Part shown: piece by piece, positions 11,440 to 25,500 of the stretch
Numbering within the stretch: position 1 is the stretch's first letter
Layout: each line of letters opens with the position of its first letter
Assembly: GCF_945859685.1 (NCBI RefSeq)
Contig: NC_079147.1
Span: 303,054,485-303,118,484, forward strand
Direction: 5' to 3'
Origin: Eupeodes corollae
Taxonomy: Eukaryota > Arthropoda > Insecta > Diptera > Syrphidae
Length of the DNA: 64,000 nt
Made by a program: the position numbers and the translations under genes
The notes under the pieces: model-generated
What the model was told of the DNA's origin: nothing
Databases searched by the model: none
The model's input: only the letters and a program-made list of their open reading frames with translations

Positions 11440-14400
11440 TATCGCGCGCGCCGAAACTAATCGAAATACACTTAACACTCACAGAAAGACGGTTACTTAG
11501 GTAAACTTTTTAAATTACACGGGTATTGTTTAAATTTTACACAGAAATCAAGTTTGCCGGTCGGAAAGCAAGGCCTGCTTAATGCAAATTGGAATATTTC
11601 ACGAATTTTGTTTACAAATGAAAGTGACAGTTATCAGATGTTTTGTCGCCAACTGGTTGTGAAGAAATGAAACAATGTGGAATTTCAGGTTGGTGCATGA
11701 GGTTGCGACGTTATTCTATGATATTTTGGCGGTTAATACACAGGGATGGTAATGTGGAAGTAATTGGTTAAAATGAAAATATAAGTTATGCATGGCAATA
11801 TAACACTCTTAAAACTAAATTGAATGTGTTCTGTTGAAAATTACCAAGAATAAAATTTAATTTGGAAGTAAAACATGTGTGATATTGACCTTCATGTTAT
11901 GGATTCTTATGAATAAACGATATATATATCTAAGTCGACTCATAAAAGTAAACTATTTATGGTTTGAAAACAGAGAAAGCGGGCTGAACATTAATGGTTT
12001 ATTATTTGTGATCCTTATAACCTTATTAACATATATGCTTATGTTTCAAAAATTTTAAATTGAACTTTCAACTTGATAAGTGGTAGAGCCCATTGTCTCC
12101 AAAAGCTTAACATTGTTTTTTTGTGTAAGTAAAAAAGTAAAAATATGATCGTGAAACTAAAGTCTTTGTTAAATGAGTGAGAACATCAAAAAACGGAAAA
12201 TAACTAACATATTATATTATATAATAATAAAAGTAATTATATGTTATATAGTACTCAAAAACAAGGGAACGTACAATGTTGTGCTTGTGCAACTACTGAG
12301 GAACTTAGTCTGTTAAAATTGTGGATATTTAAGAATAGCAATAAATTACAAAAAATGTATTTATTATGTAATGTATTAAGTTTCACTAACATGAACAATT
12401 AGCGAAACGAATTAACACTTACTTCAAGTTGAACAGATTCAAAACATAACCGCCCTTGAAGAAGTATTTTGCTAAGCTGTAAAGCCATTTTTATTAAATT
12501 TAACTCGAATAAAGTATTTATTTTTCTTTCAACCTATAAAAAAGACTTTTTGAGGATTTTTTCAGCTATTCTATACAAAAAATGGATATTACAGAAATGA
12601 GATTTTTAACTACATGTGAGCGACTGCTTTTGTGGCGGACGGACCTCCACATGCTATCACACCATCAATTAAATAATTTACTTAATCCCGGAACGCATTT
12701 TAGTTTTTACACATTTTTCGGAGAGAGTGAAATGACCAGAGTGTCAGGCAACGCGACTCTTCCAAAGTAAAGCACCGTAAGAAATTATCTATTTTATTTG
12801 TTAGCTGTGTGGCGGTAAAAAAAGGCTGGCATTCTGGTTTCGACTGCGACCGCATCACTTTACCACATTGGGACATCCCAGAAAAAGAATTGTACTTTTA
12901 AATTAAATTCCTTTATTTTTGTACTGTAAATTTAGTAATAGAATAAATTAAATAAATTAAAGTTTTGTTCACCAAACGGAGAGAAGAGGATTATTTTTGG
13001 TTGGGCACAAAAGCAAAAACTTTTAATAATATTGGGGAATATTCATAGATGTTAGCTAATGTTTTGCTAAGTTGTTATTAATCAAGTCCAGAGTTAAGGC
13101 TATTTATAAATAAATATATACCCAAGTTTAGGGCTTAATCTGTGGTTTAACTATAAACATTGCAATTGCTGTGTTTAATTTGTTATTATCACAAGCAGAT
13201 GTCCTATTTGATTTTTGTTTGTGAATTGAAAAGCTGAAAAAGTAAATTAAATCAAACAAAAATGTCGATTGATTGATTGATTGAAAAAGATATGGATTTC
13301 TTAGAGGATGTTGCGGGCGCCTGGTGAACTGCATCCTAGACTTAGAATGCAAAAAGAAGATAAGTTGAACATTCCCCGAGAGGGAAATTCAAAACATACT
13401 TATTGGTTGTGAGGAAATCTTTAGATGAGGACTCCAAATAGAAATTTAAGGTATATCCTGAAAGAGAAAAAAACAATTATTATAAGGTTTATAAATAATA
13501 AAATGAAGCATAAATAATAAACAAAACAAGAATTATTTACCTACCATATTGATTATTGAGTTCTGGAATTGGTTTGGATTTGAATGACAGTGACTACTAG
13601 TTGTTAAAACTTCGTACTTTAAACGTTGTTATACGGGTCGAGTTGAAATAGACCATTTTGGTCAAATGTCAATTCTGGACCTAGATAGAGATTTGTAAGG
13701 AAAGAGATGAATGATAGAAAAAAAACTAAAATATCTAGAGTTTTAGTGTGAAATTAAAGAAACAAATAAAAATGGACACCGTACAATAATTCACGTTTAC
13801 ACCTTTTGTTGTTATTTGTTCAATGTGTCCTTTTTGTTATAATCAGGTCTCCAATTATTCTTGTTGATTTACGTACAAACAAAGTTAAACATCCAATTCT
13901 AAATTGAATATACATCAATGCAGTTAGACCCTTAACCTTACACACCATCTATCGGTTTTTTTTAGTTTTAGTACATGAACGTCATCAGAATGAAGTTCGA
14001 ATTCGAAGTTAGAAAAAGATGAATACAGAATCGGTGATTTTTGCTCACCAATTAGAATAAATGTGGTAAGAATTAGTGATGCGAATCGGAAGATGTTTTG
14101 TCCAGTTAGGTTGGTCATACGATTAGAGCTTTTGAATACGTGCGTTATGTTTGCATTTCATATATAGCAAAGTGAGAAACTCCCAACAAAACGATCAGCA
14201 GTGGCCAGATTTTTGTATTTAAAAATTGGTACAACTGAAAGAAGATCTGTCAAAATAATAATAAAAAACTTCAAAAAGGGGGTTAGTTCGTAGACTACTA
14301 CATTAACATGTGGTGTTGAAGCGAGCTTGAAGCTCGCCTCAATTCTTTATATACCTGAATCGAGTTGAGATTTATCTATTCCAAACTGAGATAAACCTTT

Positions 14401-15844
14401 TTTGGAAACATAGCAAAATATAAATATCTTTTCTATTGTTTTTTCTTGCAAAATAAGCCCAGTTAGTCCATTTTTACTAACAAAACTAAATAATGTCAAC
14501 AGTAATAGATTCGTTTTTTCCGCAATGGTAAAAACACATGATTCCAAATGCAGAACTACTCAACGAACACAGCTATCGAGATACAAATGCAATATCAATC
14601 GTACCAACATTTGAGAACGAAATCACATATGATCCATTCGTGGCGCGTATAAATGTCAAAAACCTATCCATGGAAAGATTCTACTCTAACTTTTATCGGT
14701 GTTATTCTCACTATGGATATTGCTTTTGTTATTCGTGTAAAATCCTACTTTACTATGGATAGATTTCCCAACAAAACAAGGGTAATGTTATTTACCGGCA
14801 AGTGTGAAGGTGGTTGTTCTTGATTTTAGGCCGTTGATATCAGGATTTTGGCAAGACGAGACCTTTTTTGAAGATTCTGAAAAGAAATCATGAAGCATGC
14901 GGGTTGAAATAGTATTGCCATAGTTTTTTTAAAGAGAAAAAAAATAATAATAAACTGAATTAAATTCAAGTAAAATTTATTTAATTAAAATTAAAACTAA
15001 AAAAAAAAACAAAAAAAAACAATAGTGGGGAATCAACCTGGGATTTTTTAAACACATCTGGAAAATTGACAAAGAATAAGAGCTGTGTTTATTTAACAAA
15101 CAAGTCTTAAACTATAGATCAAGAAACTACGACTTTAGTAATTCTCTATGAATATGCTCCATTGTGTTAAGGGTTTTTCTTTTTATGCTCAGAGCAGAAC
15201 ACTGAACAGAGCCTGATTTCGTCGATTATGCTATGATCAGAGTTTCAGAGATTTTATAAGTTGAACACACTGAAAAACTAATGTGTTGAAAGTTATAGAA
15301 TTAGCCATCTTTACCTGTTAAATAAATTAAGTCATTCTACATCACATTTGTAAGATCTTTTTTTGACAGCTAAGTTCTATGCTATGTGCATAGGATTATT
15401 GAGGGATTTATATTCAAATGGAGCGTCTTTTTGATAAAGTGTCCTTATTAAGTGATCAAAGGCCGGACAAAGGGCTCTTCTAACTTCTTAATTATAATGA
15501 TCTACAGACTTTGATTTAAATTATTTTCAATAATTGCTATAGATGTCTATTTGATTTTAGCGATATAAACTGTTTATATGCAATGACAATAGTGACAACA
15601 CTACACAAAACATTTGTGCAGATTTAAATTCTAGTGTCACCAGCGCCATCAGTACGGCTGTCAGTGTATTAAAGTTTGATGATCCTTTAAATAATTTAAA
15701 CATTTTATAACTGGGAGGCTCAAAATTTTAAACAATACTAATGCTTTCCTAACTAGTACAATATTGATTTGGATCTATTATTGCACTTTAAAACGTCTTA
15801 AAAATGACATTTCATGAGCAAAATATAGCAAACAGACCTTTTAA
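11440..15844. other. Intergenic, no gene recognised
   Basis: This contains the presumed LSD1 promoter side (11440-11650) but I see no TATA box or other clear core element. The rest is AT-rich with homopolymers. Open frames at 12582-12770, 13128-13352 and 14538-14762 have no recognisable domains; the last (starting MIPNAELLNEHSYRDTNAIS) looks less random than the others but I cannot identify it. Confidence 0.5.
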
Positions 15845-16745
15845 TTTGAAATGCCGGAGAAACGCTTCCATGCGCTCTGCGTGACCCAGCCATCTTAGTC
15901 ATTGGACCCTTCTGGCTAAGTCTATATACAGCCCGTACAGAAGAAATCGTCCCATCTTCCTCTCTACTCCCTTTCAATGCATATCGGACCGTAGATCACA
16001 CGAAGAACTTTTTTCTCGAACCAACCCAAGGTGCTTTCATCTGCTTTTGTCATAGTCCATGCTTCTGCACCGTATAGCAGGACGGGGATGACAAGGGTCT
16101 AATATAGCGACACTTTGCTCCTTCGAGAGAGGACTTTGCCACTCAATTGGTTTCTTAGCCCAAAGGAACAACGGTTAGCAAGAGTTATTCTGCGTTTGAT
16201 CTCAGCGCTGGTGTTGTTTTCTGCGCTTACAGTGGAGCCTAGGTAAAAGAAGTCCTTGACCACCTCAAAGTTACGCCTATCGATAGTGACGTTTTGAACA
16301 AGATGTCGGTGTTGTTAGTCCTTTCTTGACGACAGCATGTACTTTGTTTTGCGCTCATTAACCGTTAAACACATTTTTGCCGCCTCTGCCTCAATACTCG
16401 CAAAAGCACCATTGACATCACGCTGAGTTCTTCCGATTATGTCAATGTCATCAGCATATACCAGTAATTGGACAGACTTTTAAAAGATAGTGCCTCTAGT
16501 GTTGACGTGTGAGCTTTGCACTATCACACCTTGCACCTTTGCATCACCTTGTCTAAAACCTTTTTTGACATCGAAAGTTTCTTTTAAGTTGTTTCCCACC
16601 TTTATGGAGCAACTTTAATTCTTCATGGTCATCCTGTACAAACGGACGAGTTTGGCAGGGATTCCAAAACTAGACATGGCTCTGTAGATGCTGTCATATG
16701 CAGCCTTGAAATCGATGAAAAGATGGTGGTTGTCGATTTGGTGTT
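15845..16745 (-). mobile_element. RTE-like retrotransposon fragment (reverse transcriptase to C-terminus)
   Basis: Reading down the minus strand from 16745: a motif A region (FKAAYDSI), then YRAMSSFGIPAKLVRL, KVGNN, KKGFRQGDA (motif B), VQLLVYADDIDIIGRTQRDV (motif C, intact YADD, near 16460-16430), KMCLTVNERKTKYMLSS, and finally GHAERMEAF near 15880. It is truncated before the normal 3' end and carries frameshifts. The order shows it is the 3' half of an RTE copy of the same family as 1985-4853. Confidence 0.85.
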
Positions 16746-16784
16746 CTCATAGTTGCGAAGCACCTGGGATACGGATGGATTTTC

Positions 16785-18015
16785 TGTTGACAACCTACGC
16801 AAACGAATTAAGGACAATGAAATTCGGATATGCAAGTGGAATGTTAGGTCTCTTAATAGTCCACGTAGGTCCTGGGTGATTTTGATGCCAAGCTAGGAAG
16901 GAAAGACATTTTTAGTGGAATAATCGGGAAAAACAGCCTGCACGACAAAACTTCCGACAACGGATGCAGGCTCATAGATTTAGCTGAGGGGCAAAACGTC
17001 ATGGTAGCCAGTACGCGTTTTCCACACCTCAACATTCACAACGGAACTTGGAGGTCTCCAGATCAATCTACCGTCAACCAGATTGACCATGTTGCGATCG
17101 ACGCCAGACATGCTTCCAGCATTATGGATGTATGAACTTTCCGAGGAGCTAACATCGACTCGGACCACTACCTCGTTGTAGCCAAGGTAGCACTTCGGCT
17201 TTACAGACCCAAGGCAAAACAGGGAGATGCTGATAGAAGGTACAACGTCGAACGGCTACAATTGCTAAATCCTTTACCGACCGATTTACAAGTAACCTCT
17301 CTCGAAGTTTTCTGCCGCCAACAGAATGTATCGAAAACCAGTGGCAACTGGTATGAGCAGAAGAGGAAAAAAAGAGGGCGTGAGAAGTGTGCGGTCGAAG
17401 ATGTTGAGAGGTTTAAAAGGAGGAATGAGGTTCGAAATTTTTATAAACAGGTGAAACGAAATTCACAGTTACATAAACCTAGAACCGAAGGCTGCAAAGA
17501 CGAAAGTGGAAAAATGACAGTGAAACCGCTGTCAATGGTGAGGATATGGAAGTTCTACAGACGGTATAACGGCGACGAAGAACCGAATTCCGCTGTCAGG
17601 CAGGATTATCCATTCAACATAGACGACGAAAGCCAACAATCTCCTCCCGACTTAGACGAAGTAAAAATTGCCATATCTAGGCTGAAGTCTAATAAAGCCG
17701 CTGGAGCTAGGAATGCCTAGCTCTTTAAAGCAGCTTTAGATAAGTTGGTTAGGAACATGCACCAACTTTGTCTGTAAGGTATGGTCGGAAGAAAGCATGC
17801 CCGATGAATGGAACCTCAGTATTGTTTGCCCGATCCTGAAAAAAGGAGACCCTTGAAATCACCTATAAAATCTCCTCTGCCGTAATATGTGAACGTCTAA
17901 GGACCATCGTCAACAACCTGATAGGTCCTTATCAGTGTAGTTTTTGACCAGGTAAGTCCACAGTCGATCAAATATTCACATTACGGCAGATCCTGGAAAA
18001 AAACCAAGAACCTTT
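16785..18015 (+). mobile_element. RTE-like retrotransposon fragment (endonuclease to early reverse transcriptase)
   Basis: The plus strand reads DFDAKLGRKDIFSGIIGKNS near 16875, then TRFPHLNIHNGTWRSPDQ, TVNQIDHVAIDARHASSIMD and FRGANIDSDHYLVVAK (17140-17190), which is the second half of the RTE endonuclease. At 17262-17720 an open frame covers the linker and start of the reverse transcriptase (ISRLKSNKAAGA). It ends near 18010 in TLRQILEK. The copy lies head to head with the minus-strand fragment at 15845-16745. Frameshifts make it inactive. Confidence 0.85.
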
Positions 18016-18880
18016 GTAATACTTATGTCATTATTTATATATCATAGCAGATTTTCATATAACTTTCAATAACGAGGTGTTAAGTTTTCTAACATTTGTA
18101 ATATTTTCATTCTTTCTTTGAATTAAAATAAAGAAGTCATTTTATAATGTGAAACAAAATTATTATAACTTAAAATAATATAATATTACTTCTTAGGTTA
18201 TATTTTTACCGCGAAACCTAACCTGTTTGGTTTTAAAACGGTTTTAATATTCAGGAACTGGAAATATGAGTTGAATTCCAAATCAACAACTCTGCATTAT
18301 GGAGACAATCATTTAAATAAAAAAAGCTTTTAAAATTTTGAATTTGTACATAGTTCTTTTAGAAGACTGGAATTACCTGTTTTTTTATAAATAAATAATA
18401 ATAATAATCTTATAACTATCACATAATCTACTCTAGTTGCCAGTACATCCTGTTTCTTCCCCTATTTCTGTCTTTTTTTCGAACTTATTGACTGCCCTCG
18501 AAACTTTTAGAAGTCTTTGAAAAGTGAAAAAAATTGAAAGCTCTGAAAAAACTGAATTGAAAAGCAAACAGAACTTGACGGTTGACAGTTCATGTTCAGG
18601 CTCTGTTTGAATACGAAATAGAAACATATGTTGGAATGTTGGTTCCCACTGTAATTCATCTTCGAATTCGAACTTGATTTGGATGTTGTCTCCGCTTAAA
18701 AACATTACATGGCGTCTGTTTTTGAAAGCAAAGCGGAAGTGAAAATTTGAACAGCTAAAATATTCAAAAGTATCTAACTTCGAAAATAAATTTAAAATTC
18801 TCAAATGCACACATTTAATTTTTCTCTTTTGACAGTTGGCTCAATATCTTATTTTCGATCGACCATTTGTTTTCTCTGAC
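18016..18880. other. AT-rich spacer, no gene recognised
   Basis: Only an unsupported minus-strand frame (18433-18810, 125 codons) is open here. It has no recognisable domain and its composition follows the local base bias, so I do not call it a gene. Confidence 0.5.
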
Positions 18881-19656
18881 TTGATTTGTTGTGTTCTCAG
18901 TAGAGTTATCGTTGCCTTTTCAATTTCTTCGCACAGCTGTAAAAATGCAGCTCGCTAGCCCATTCTATAACACAACTTCTCTGTCTTATTCAGTATCTGT
19001 TGAATACTCATTGCTATCGCACGGATTTTTGGCGTGTGTACCGTAACTTTTAAATTTCTAGCGAAAAACGCTTGTGGAGCTGTTCTTATAACCACTTGTG
19101 ATCGGGAGAAGGGAAACGCGAGGGTTGAATCTGCCGGTTTTCGCGAATTCGGTTGTTGTTGTTATTCGATGATGTTGATATTCTTGTTGGGCTTGGTATA
19201 GTTTTGAAAGCCTTCCAACTCCCAGTGTTTTGTTTTGTCTTCGATTTAGAGAGAGGCAGTCGAGTGAGACAGTATAGTGCTCCACTTGTCACGATCTAAA
19301 CAACTACACCATTTATTTGCGTGCGATCTATCAAAACCGAACGCATATCAGCAACAGCGTCGATTGAGGCGACGACGAACGGCGGCGGCTGCGGCGTGGC
19401 ACATCGTGATAAAGTAGCGCACTTTAATTCGCATAGTGGGACTGTTCGTGGTAACAACACAATAATCAAGCGTATGCTGTCGGAAAGTTTGTGGACAAAA
19501 ATAGAAGTGTAGTGTAGTGATCTGATAACATATTTTAATTGGTTGATAAAATTATTTCGATCGTTATCATTCGCACAGCTGGCGCTGGGTGATCTGCTTT
19601 TTGTATCCATTCAATTTATTTAAAATTTCCTAAAGTGATGAATTCATCTTAAAAAG
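18880..19656 (+). promoter_or_regulatory. Possible promoter with non-coding first exon
   Basis: This block stands out from its AT-rich surroundings by higher GC content and frequent CpG, including a GCG/ACG-rich run at 19355-19415. It contains no convincing long coding frame. At 19651-19660 AAAAAG is followed by GTGAGA, a strong splice donor. The next plus-strand gene is the CLN7 homologue, whose 5' UTR has a good acceptor (TGCAG at 46621-46625). I infer a first, non-coding exon here joined across about 27 kb. No TATA box or transcript evidence is available, so this remains a hypothesis; it could also serve an unseen gene. Confidence 0.33.
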
Positions 19657-21526
19657 GTGAGAAGAAAATGGTGAATAAAAAATACATATATTTATCTGGG
19701 TGACAGCAGAATGATAGCATTGTTTATTTTTCATGCAGTTTTGTGTTTTTCTCTTATATTTGTTGATTCAATTGTCTTGAGAATATCGTTATTGTGTTTC
19801 TTTGTTTTTAAATTTTAGAAAAAATGAAAGAGGGGAACGACAACGAGATCGCGTACCTATCTTTTATACATTGTTTTGTTATTCTTGTCGCAGATGAATG
19901 AGAGTTGAGAGTGAGTGACCGCGATCACGCTGAGTTTGAATGTGACTAGACAGAGTTGCCACCATTTACACAAAAATTCCTTATCGTTTCGATTCTATTT
20001 TATTCATATCTTTTGGTTTGACAAGTAGCGTTTTCGAAGTTCTTATCGGCTTCGAATTTCGAATAAAGTTTCTCATGGGACTGCATAATAGGTCAGTTCC
20101 CAAACTTGACCAAAACTGTAAATTGACAACAATCGTTGCCAGGTGCTGTCCCACACTAAACAAATTTGAATGTCTTGTTCAGAAGAGAACACTCACAGTG
20201 AAATAATTAACAATCCTGACAAATTCTTGACAAGAAATTAGTTGATTTTGACGTTTGAAGACGCCATTTTATAATATGATGTTATTGAAATTGAGAGAAT
20301 TTTTGATTGACACATCAAACTATTCACATGGCAACTCTCTTGTGTTAGCTGGGAGATTGTTTTCTTTTATTTTTGTTAAAACTTGAATAGTGTAAAACAG
20401 AGAAGAACAACAAAAGAAAAAAGGAGGAAAAACAGGAAATTATGAACCCAGAATAAGAAAAAAATCGAATAAACAAGAATTATAATCTCAACAGTTCTTT
20501 TCTTTTTTGATATAAAAATAGAATATGTAGGAGGTTGTCCACACATGTATGTATATGTATGTACCCAGATGTTAGAAGAGATAACTTGTGAGAAGAATTC
20601 TTTTGTTAACATGAAACCATCGAAGAACTTTCAAAATTATTTTCGAACTGACCGAAAAAATGACATTTCAACAAAGAACATAGAATTTCATATCAAAACT
20701 AAAACTTCAAGTATGACAATTTCATTCTACTCATGAACTGTAGAATAATTTAAATTATTTCGAATTTTCTACAAATTCATATCTGCCATCTACCATCCTT
20801 GGACATATTATTTTAAGCAGCAAGTTGATTAAGGTTTGTGGACTTTGAACCATGAAAGTGAAATTTATGTCACCATCGCCTATACCCATCCATAGGTATC
20901 TAGACTCATGACTTTTGTATAAAAATACCTTTGTGGTTAATGTGACGATGTTATGGGGAATGCCCATGCCAAGTTTAATGTACAAAATGATCTTTCTATT
21001 TGTTGTTGTTGCTTATTTGAAGTTTTTGTTGTTTATGAAACGTGATGATTCGATGAGGGCAGGCGCTGTTATGCAAAATTTTATTTTTTTTGTATTAATG
21101 TTTCGTAAAGCCACGTTTTAAAATAGAAATTTAACATAATAGTGACTGTGAGTGTGATTTTATTGTTAATTAAGTGAATTTTAGCACGTATTAGGTGGAT
21201 ATTGTGAATTAGTAAAATAATTCAAAGCTGGTTCAGCAACTAATGTCATAATGACACATTAAACTATAGAATGCCGGTTTGAAGTAGGCATTGATATAAT
21301 GCTCGCTCTGGTGGTGGGGTGCCACAAGTAAGTACTTTTAACCGCCTAAACACAATGGGTGAAGCTTGAAGCTTAAAGAAGTGCTTGAGCAGAGCAAAAA
21401 TACTCCATTTATCAAGATCGGAATCTTTGGTACGTTTCACTCTAGAAAACCCATTTGTTTACATTGTTGCATTTGTAATTTTGACAATTAGTTCATGAAT
21501 AGATGTGAAAACAAACAAAAAAAAAA
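19657..21526. other. AT-rich, no gene recognised
   Basis: No coding frame with a recognisable domain on either strand. If the proposed first exon is right, this is the beginning of a very long intron. Confidence 0.5.
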
Positions 21527-22572
21527 GAGGCTGGGATGCTACCCACACTGATAACTTCCCATCCCGTCTGTCAATTTGTCTTGCTTAAAAGTTTGTCTAT
21601 ATGTACTCGTATCAGTTTTTACCAAATTTGCGTAATATTTTATGTAGATTTAATTTTTTATGAAAAAACGGACTGTTGGATTTTTATATAAAAATTACTG
21701 AATATCGAAAACAATATTTTCTGTGAAATAAAATAAGTCTGAAGCCAATACTTTTAATTTTTGAAAAGATATTTGAGTCGAAAATCAATTTTTACCAACT
21801 TTTATTCATTTTTTTTTATGTTTTTATTTTTTATAAAAAAAACTGTCAATTCGATTTTTCTCAAGATTTTTTAAAATGTTAAAAACAATATTTCTTATAA
21901 GAAAAAATAAGTTTGAAGCCTAAATTTCAAGTTTTTGAAAAGATATTTGAGTCGATATTCAATTTTTACTAACTTTGAGTAATGTTTTTTTTTTAGATTT
22001 TTATTTTTTATAAAAAAAAAGAGATGTCAAAAAAATTATTATTCTTTGTTGCACAAAATTGTTTTGGAGATGAAATCATATTTTAGTCGTAAAATTTTGG
22101 AGGTTACAAATTTTTTTCAGTTTTTTTGATTTATAAAAAAACCGTTAGATGGATTTTTTTCAAAAAATGTACTTGTTTGATATCACGTTACAATATATTA
22201 TATAAAATTTAATTCAAGTCTCTAGCGTTTTTGGTTCGTAAGATATTTAAGGTTAACCAAAATTTTCACCTTTTTTTCAAACTGCTATGGTAAAAAAACC
22301 GCCCACACAATTTTCTTGAGAGCTCTTTCTGCATCTTTCTGCCTTATTATCTGTATAACAAAATTTATTTGAAGTCGATATCTCTTCTGGTTCTTGAGCT
22401 ATGGAGGAAGAAAAAAACGTCGTGAACGTACAAACGTACGTACACACGCACGCATTGACATCTTTCTAAAAATCTTTTATTTCGACTCTAGGGACCTTGA
22501 AACGTCGAGAAATGTCAAAATTTTCAATTTGACAAATCGGACCCATTACAATAACTTCCTACGGGAAGTTAA
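21527..22572 (+). repeat. Repeat family A, copy A1
   Basis: It starts GAGGCTGGGATGCTACCCAC (with AACTTCCCATCCCGTCTGTC shortly after) and ends in the small palindrome AACTTCCTACGGGAAGTT at about 22553-22570. The same sequence recurs in inverse orientation at 36040-37562 and in both orientations at 43096-45176. The first half consists of AT-rich blocks that repeat at about 170 bp, each containing GAAAAGATATTTGAGTCGA or a variant. No open frame is conserved between copies, so it is a non-coding repeat, most likely a non-autonomous mobile element. Confidence 0.75.
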
Positions 22573-25500
22573 AAAACGATTGCTTGGGCTAGCGGCGCTT
22601 TGCAAAACAATAATAAGTTTTTTCACATTTTTCTTTTTACTTTTTTCGATAAAAAAGTCAGTTTTTAGCTTTAGTTTTGCAGTCATTTTGTTGATAGCAA
22701 ACCAATGTACATTTTTGTCTTGAAAAAAGTATGTTCAATATTAGTTTAATATAATTTATTTACTCATCTACAGCAATCACTACGAAATTCTTTAAATTTC
22801 ATAATTAACTTCGGATTATTGTATGGAGGATGCGTTCGAAGAACCATTAAGTTAAGGGTGCGAGCGTAATTTATTGAATTCAAATATTTAGTTTGCAAGT
22901 AATTAAAATCTCCATCAATTTAATTAATCCAAGTATATTATTTATAGTTTGTTTTTAATGATTTAAGCTTGCAACTATTTTTCAATTCCATTTTGATTAA
23001 TAATAATTATTACATTTAAGAAAAGAGTTATAATCGAAAAATACCTCATCCATAACATTCTTGATTGATGGAAGCATACATTAATTTGCAATCAAAAAAA
23101 ATATGCTTCAAAGGAACACCAATATCTAAAAAAAATAATCAGAACGATTATAGCGAACTTGTTCAATAAATACAGAGCAAATAGAATGCAAATTTTGACG
23201 TTTATCACAAAATGAAAACGTCAAAAAATCGTTCTGAATTCATGCACAAATCATTCAATAGATAATGTAATTGACATGAATGTTTATTGTTGACGTACAG
23301 AACTATCTTTTAGAGAATTCCCACAAACTTTTATTCCAAAATCTAACTACAAACAAAATTCTAACTCTAATATCGTCCCTCAAAAAGAAATGTTCAGGAA
23401 TATTTCTGCAACAAACAAAACTAAAATTTGGTCTTGCAATTACCGAACTGCTTAAATGATGAAAATACTAATCTAATTGAGCAATCTGAACTAGCTAAAG
23501 TTGGCATAGAACTTCACAAGTATGCTTCTCGTAGCATTGTCTGTACACAAAAATACGGAGGCACCCGCCTATTGTTTCCACCTGAACTTCTAACTTCGCC
23601 AAAAAAAAAAAAATTCCTAGAAGCTGCTCTAAGCAATCTATAGCTGAAAAAATTTTCTGTTTTGTTGTTTTATAAAGTATTGAGTTACATTTTTGTCCAT
23701 TTCCAATTATACTTCACCAAATGCAGCTCAAATTGCGTTCGCAAATAATTTAAGTAAACAAAATACAGCACTAATAAATCAATAAATATCTATTTGGTCA
23801 ATTTTATTTTATTTAATATGGATTTACAATATTTATTTGGATTGAAATTAAAAAGCTATGCAAATCTTTCAATTTAAGACCATGTCAGCACTTCAGATTC
23901 TGTTGGTTCGGATTGTTTCGTTTTTAAACGAACGCGAAAATGAGGCATTTAGATGTGTCAGAGGACTAAAATGAAGCATTTTGATGGGCCGGAACACTAA
24001 ATGGGAGAATGTGTTTGGTTTTTGCATCATTTCACGCACATTTGCTCACATTTAGCGTGCAGTTAGCTTGTAGGCAAACCAAAATGCCAGTCTGAGATTC
24101 CGATCTTGGTAATGGATTATTTTTGAAGCAGAGGCTGTTATCAAAAACGCAGATTTTGAAGTAAAAGACGTCCATAATGGCTGCATTCAATTTCACGCAG
24201 ATAGAATATCCAGATACCTTTTTTGTCAGTGTTTTACGTGTAAAATAACATCTGAGGTGCCAAAAAAGGAATCCAAAAGTTTCCAAAATTTTCTGAGGTA
24301 TCAAGGTATCTGACAGAACAGCTGATTCAACAAGAATTTCAAAAAAAACTTGAAAATTGATTTCAGCTTTTTGTATTTATTGGTAAACAAAAAAAAAAAC
24401 AAAATGTTAGTTGAAGTTGTATTTGAGGATGTTATGTACATAATAGAAAATGATGAAGCTATTTGCCTCCGAATTTTAGAAGGTAATTATGATCTATTTT
24501 GACTTCCAAGTTTAAATATTTCTCTGCCTTTGTGAACAGCTGAAAGTTGTTTTTATTTTTTGACAGCTATCTCAATACAGCTATCAAACTCGTTCAACAA
24601 GGTATCTTAAAATCCACCTACTTATCCAAGATACCCATTCGAACACGAGATTGAACGCAGCCAATATGAAGCACAGCATCAGGTCAAAATTTTAAACTGG
24701 ATCGCTCAACTATCGATGTACACCATACAAATGTCAAAAATCTGTGCAGCTGGAAGTCAAAAGTAAAAATTCACGCAAATTGGGCTTCAGCTTCGGCTTC
24801 AACTTCGCATTGTAGCGTTGTGTGTTGTTTTCGTACTTTTCAACTTTGACAGTATAACAAGCTTCAACATCACCCTTTTGTTAAGCCAGTAATAGAGCTG
24901 TCCTTGCACATGAGAGCGAACAAAAAATGAACGAATGGACGAAGAAACGTGATTTTACACATTTCAAAAAGTCAAACAAAAACACATTTAAGTTATAAGA
25001 AACCAATTAACACTTATTTTAGGATAATAAAATTTGCAAATTTGCTCTCTAAAATAAGACAATTTTGTAAAAACAATTTGGTAGTAACGAATTGCAGTTT
25101 GGTTAGTACGAACTGTCAACATCTATTCGCGTTCCATTTACCATCCACACTGCAACGAATAAATTATTCGCTCTCAACTTAACCTCAAAATTATACCACT
25201 CTTGTTTTATTTGTTGAAAAGGGTAATTATAAATTGACAATTCGTTGCTGTCTGCGAATAGAAATAAAACTAATGTGAAAGAAAAGTCAAAATATGCGAA
25301 CATCCACAGTTCGCAGTTCGCAGCTCATGTGCAGGATGCTGAAAGGCTTTATTTAGAGCAAATACGGGCTTATAGCTAATCCTACAAAGTAGAAACTGAT
25401 TTTCTTACAATCTTATTATGGTTCAAATGTCAAATTTGGCCTATAATTCCCTTTGCACCCTACTGGACTGTTATAGATGTACATACAAAATCCCACTTAT

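Noticed and set aside
14538..14762. Plus-strand open frame of 74 codons beginning MIPNAELLNEH
   Set aside because: Looks less random than most, but I recognise no family and no partner exon; left as unassigned.
18433..18810. Minus-strand open frame of 125 codons
   Set aside because: No recognisable domain, no splice sites or promoter, composition follows local base bias.
23428..23643. Open frame of 71 codons with KYGGTRLLFPPELL
   Set aside because: No family recognised and the downstream poly(A) run in the frame suggests decay; not enough to call a gene.
24404..24485. ATG frame of 26 codons ending in a GTAATT donor-like site, possible first exon
   Set aside because: No matching acceptor exon or domain could be found nearby.
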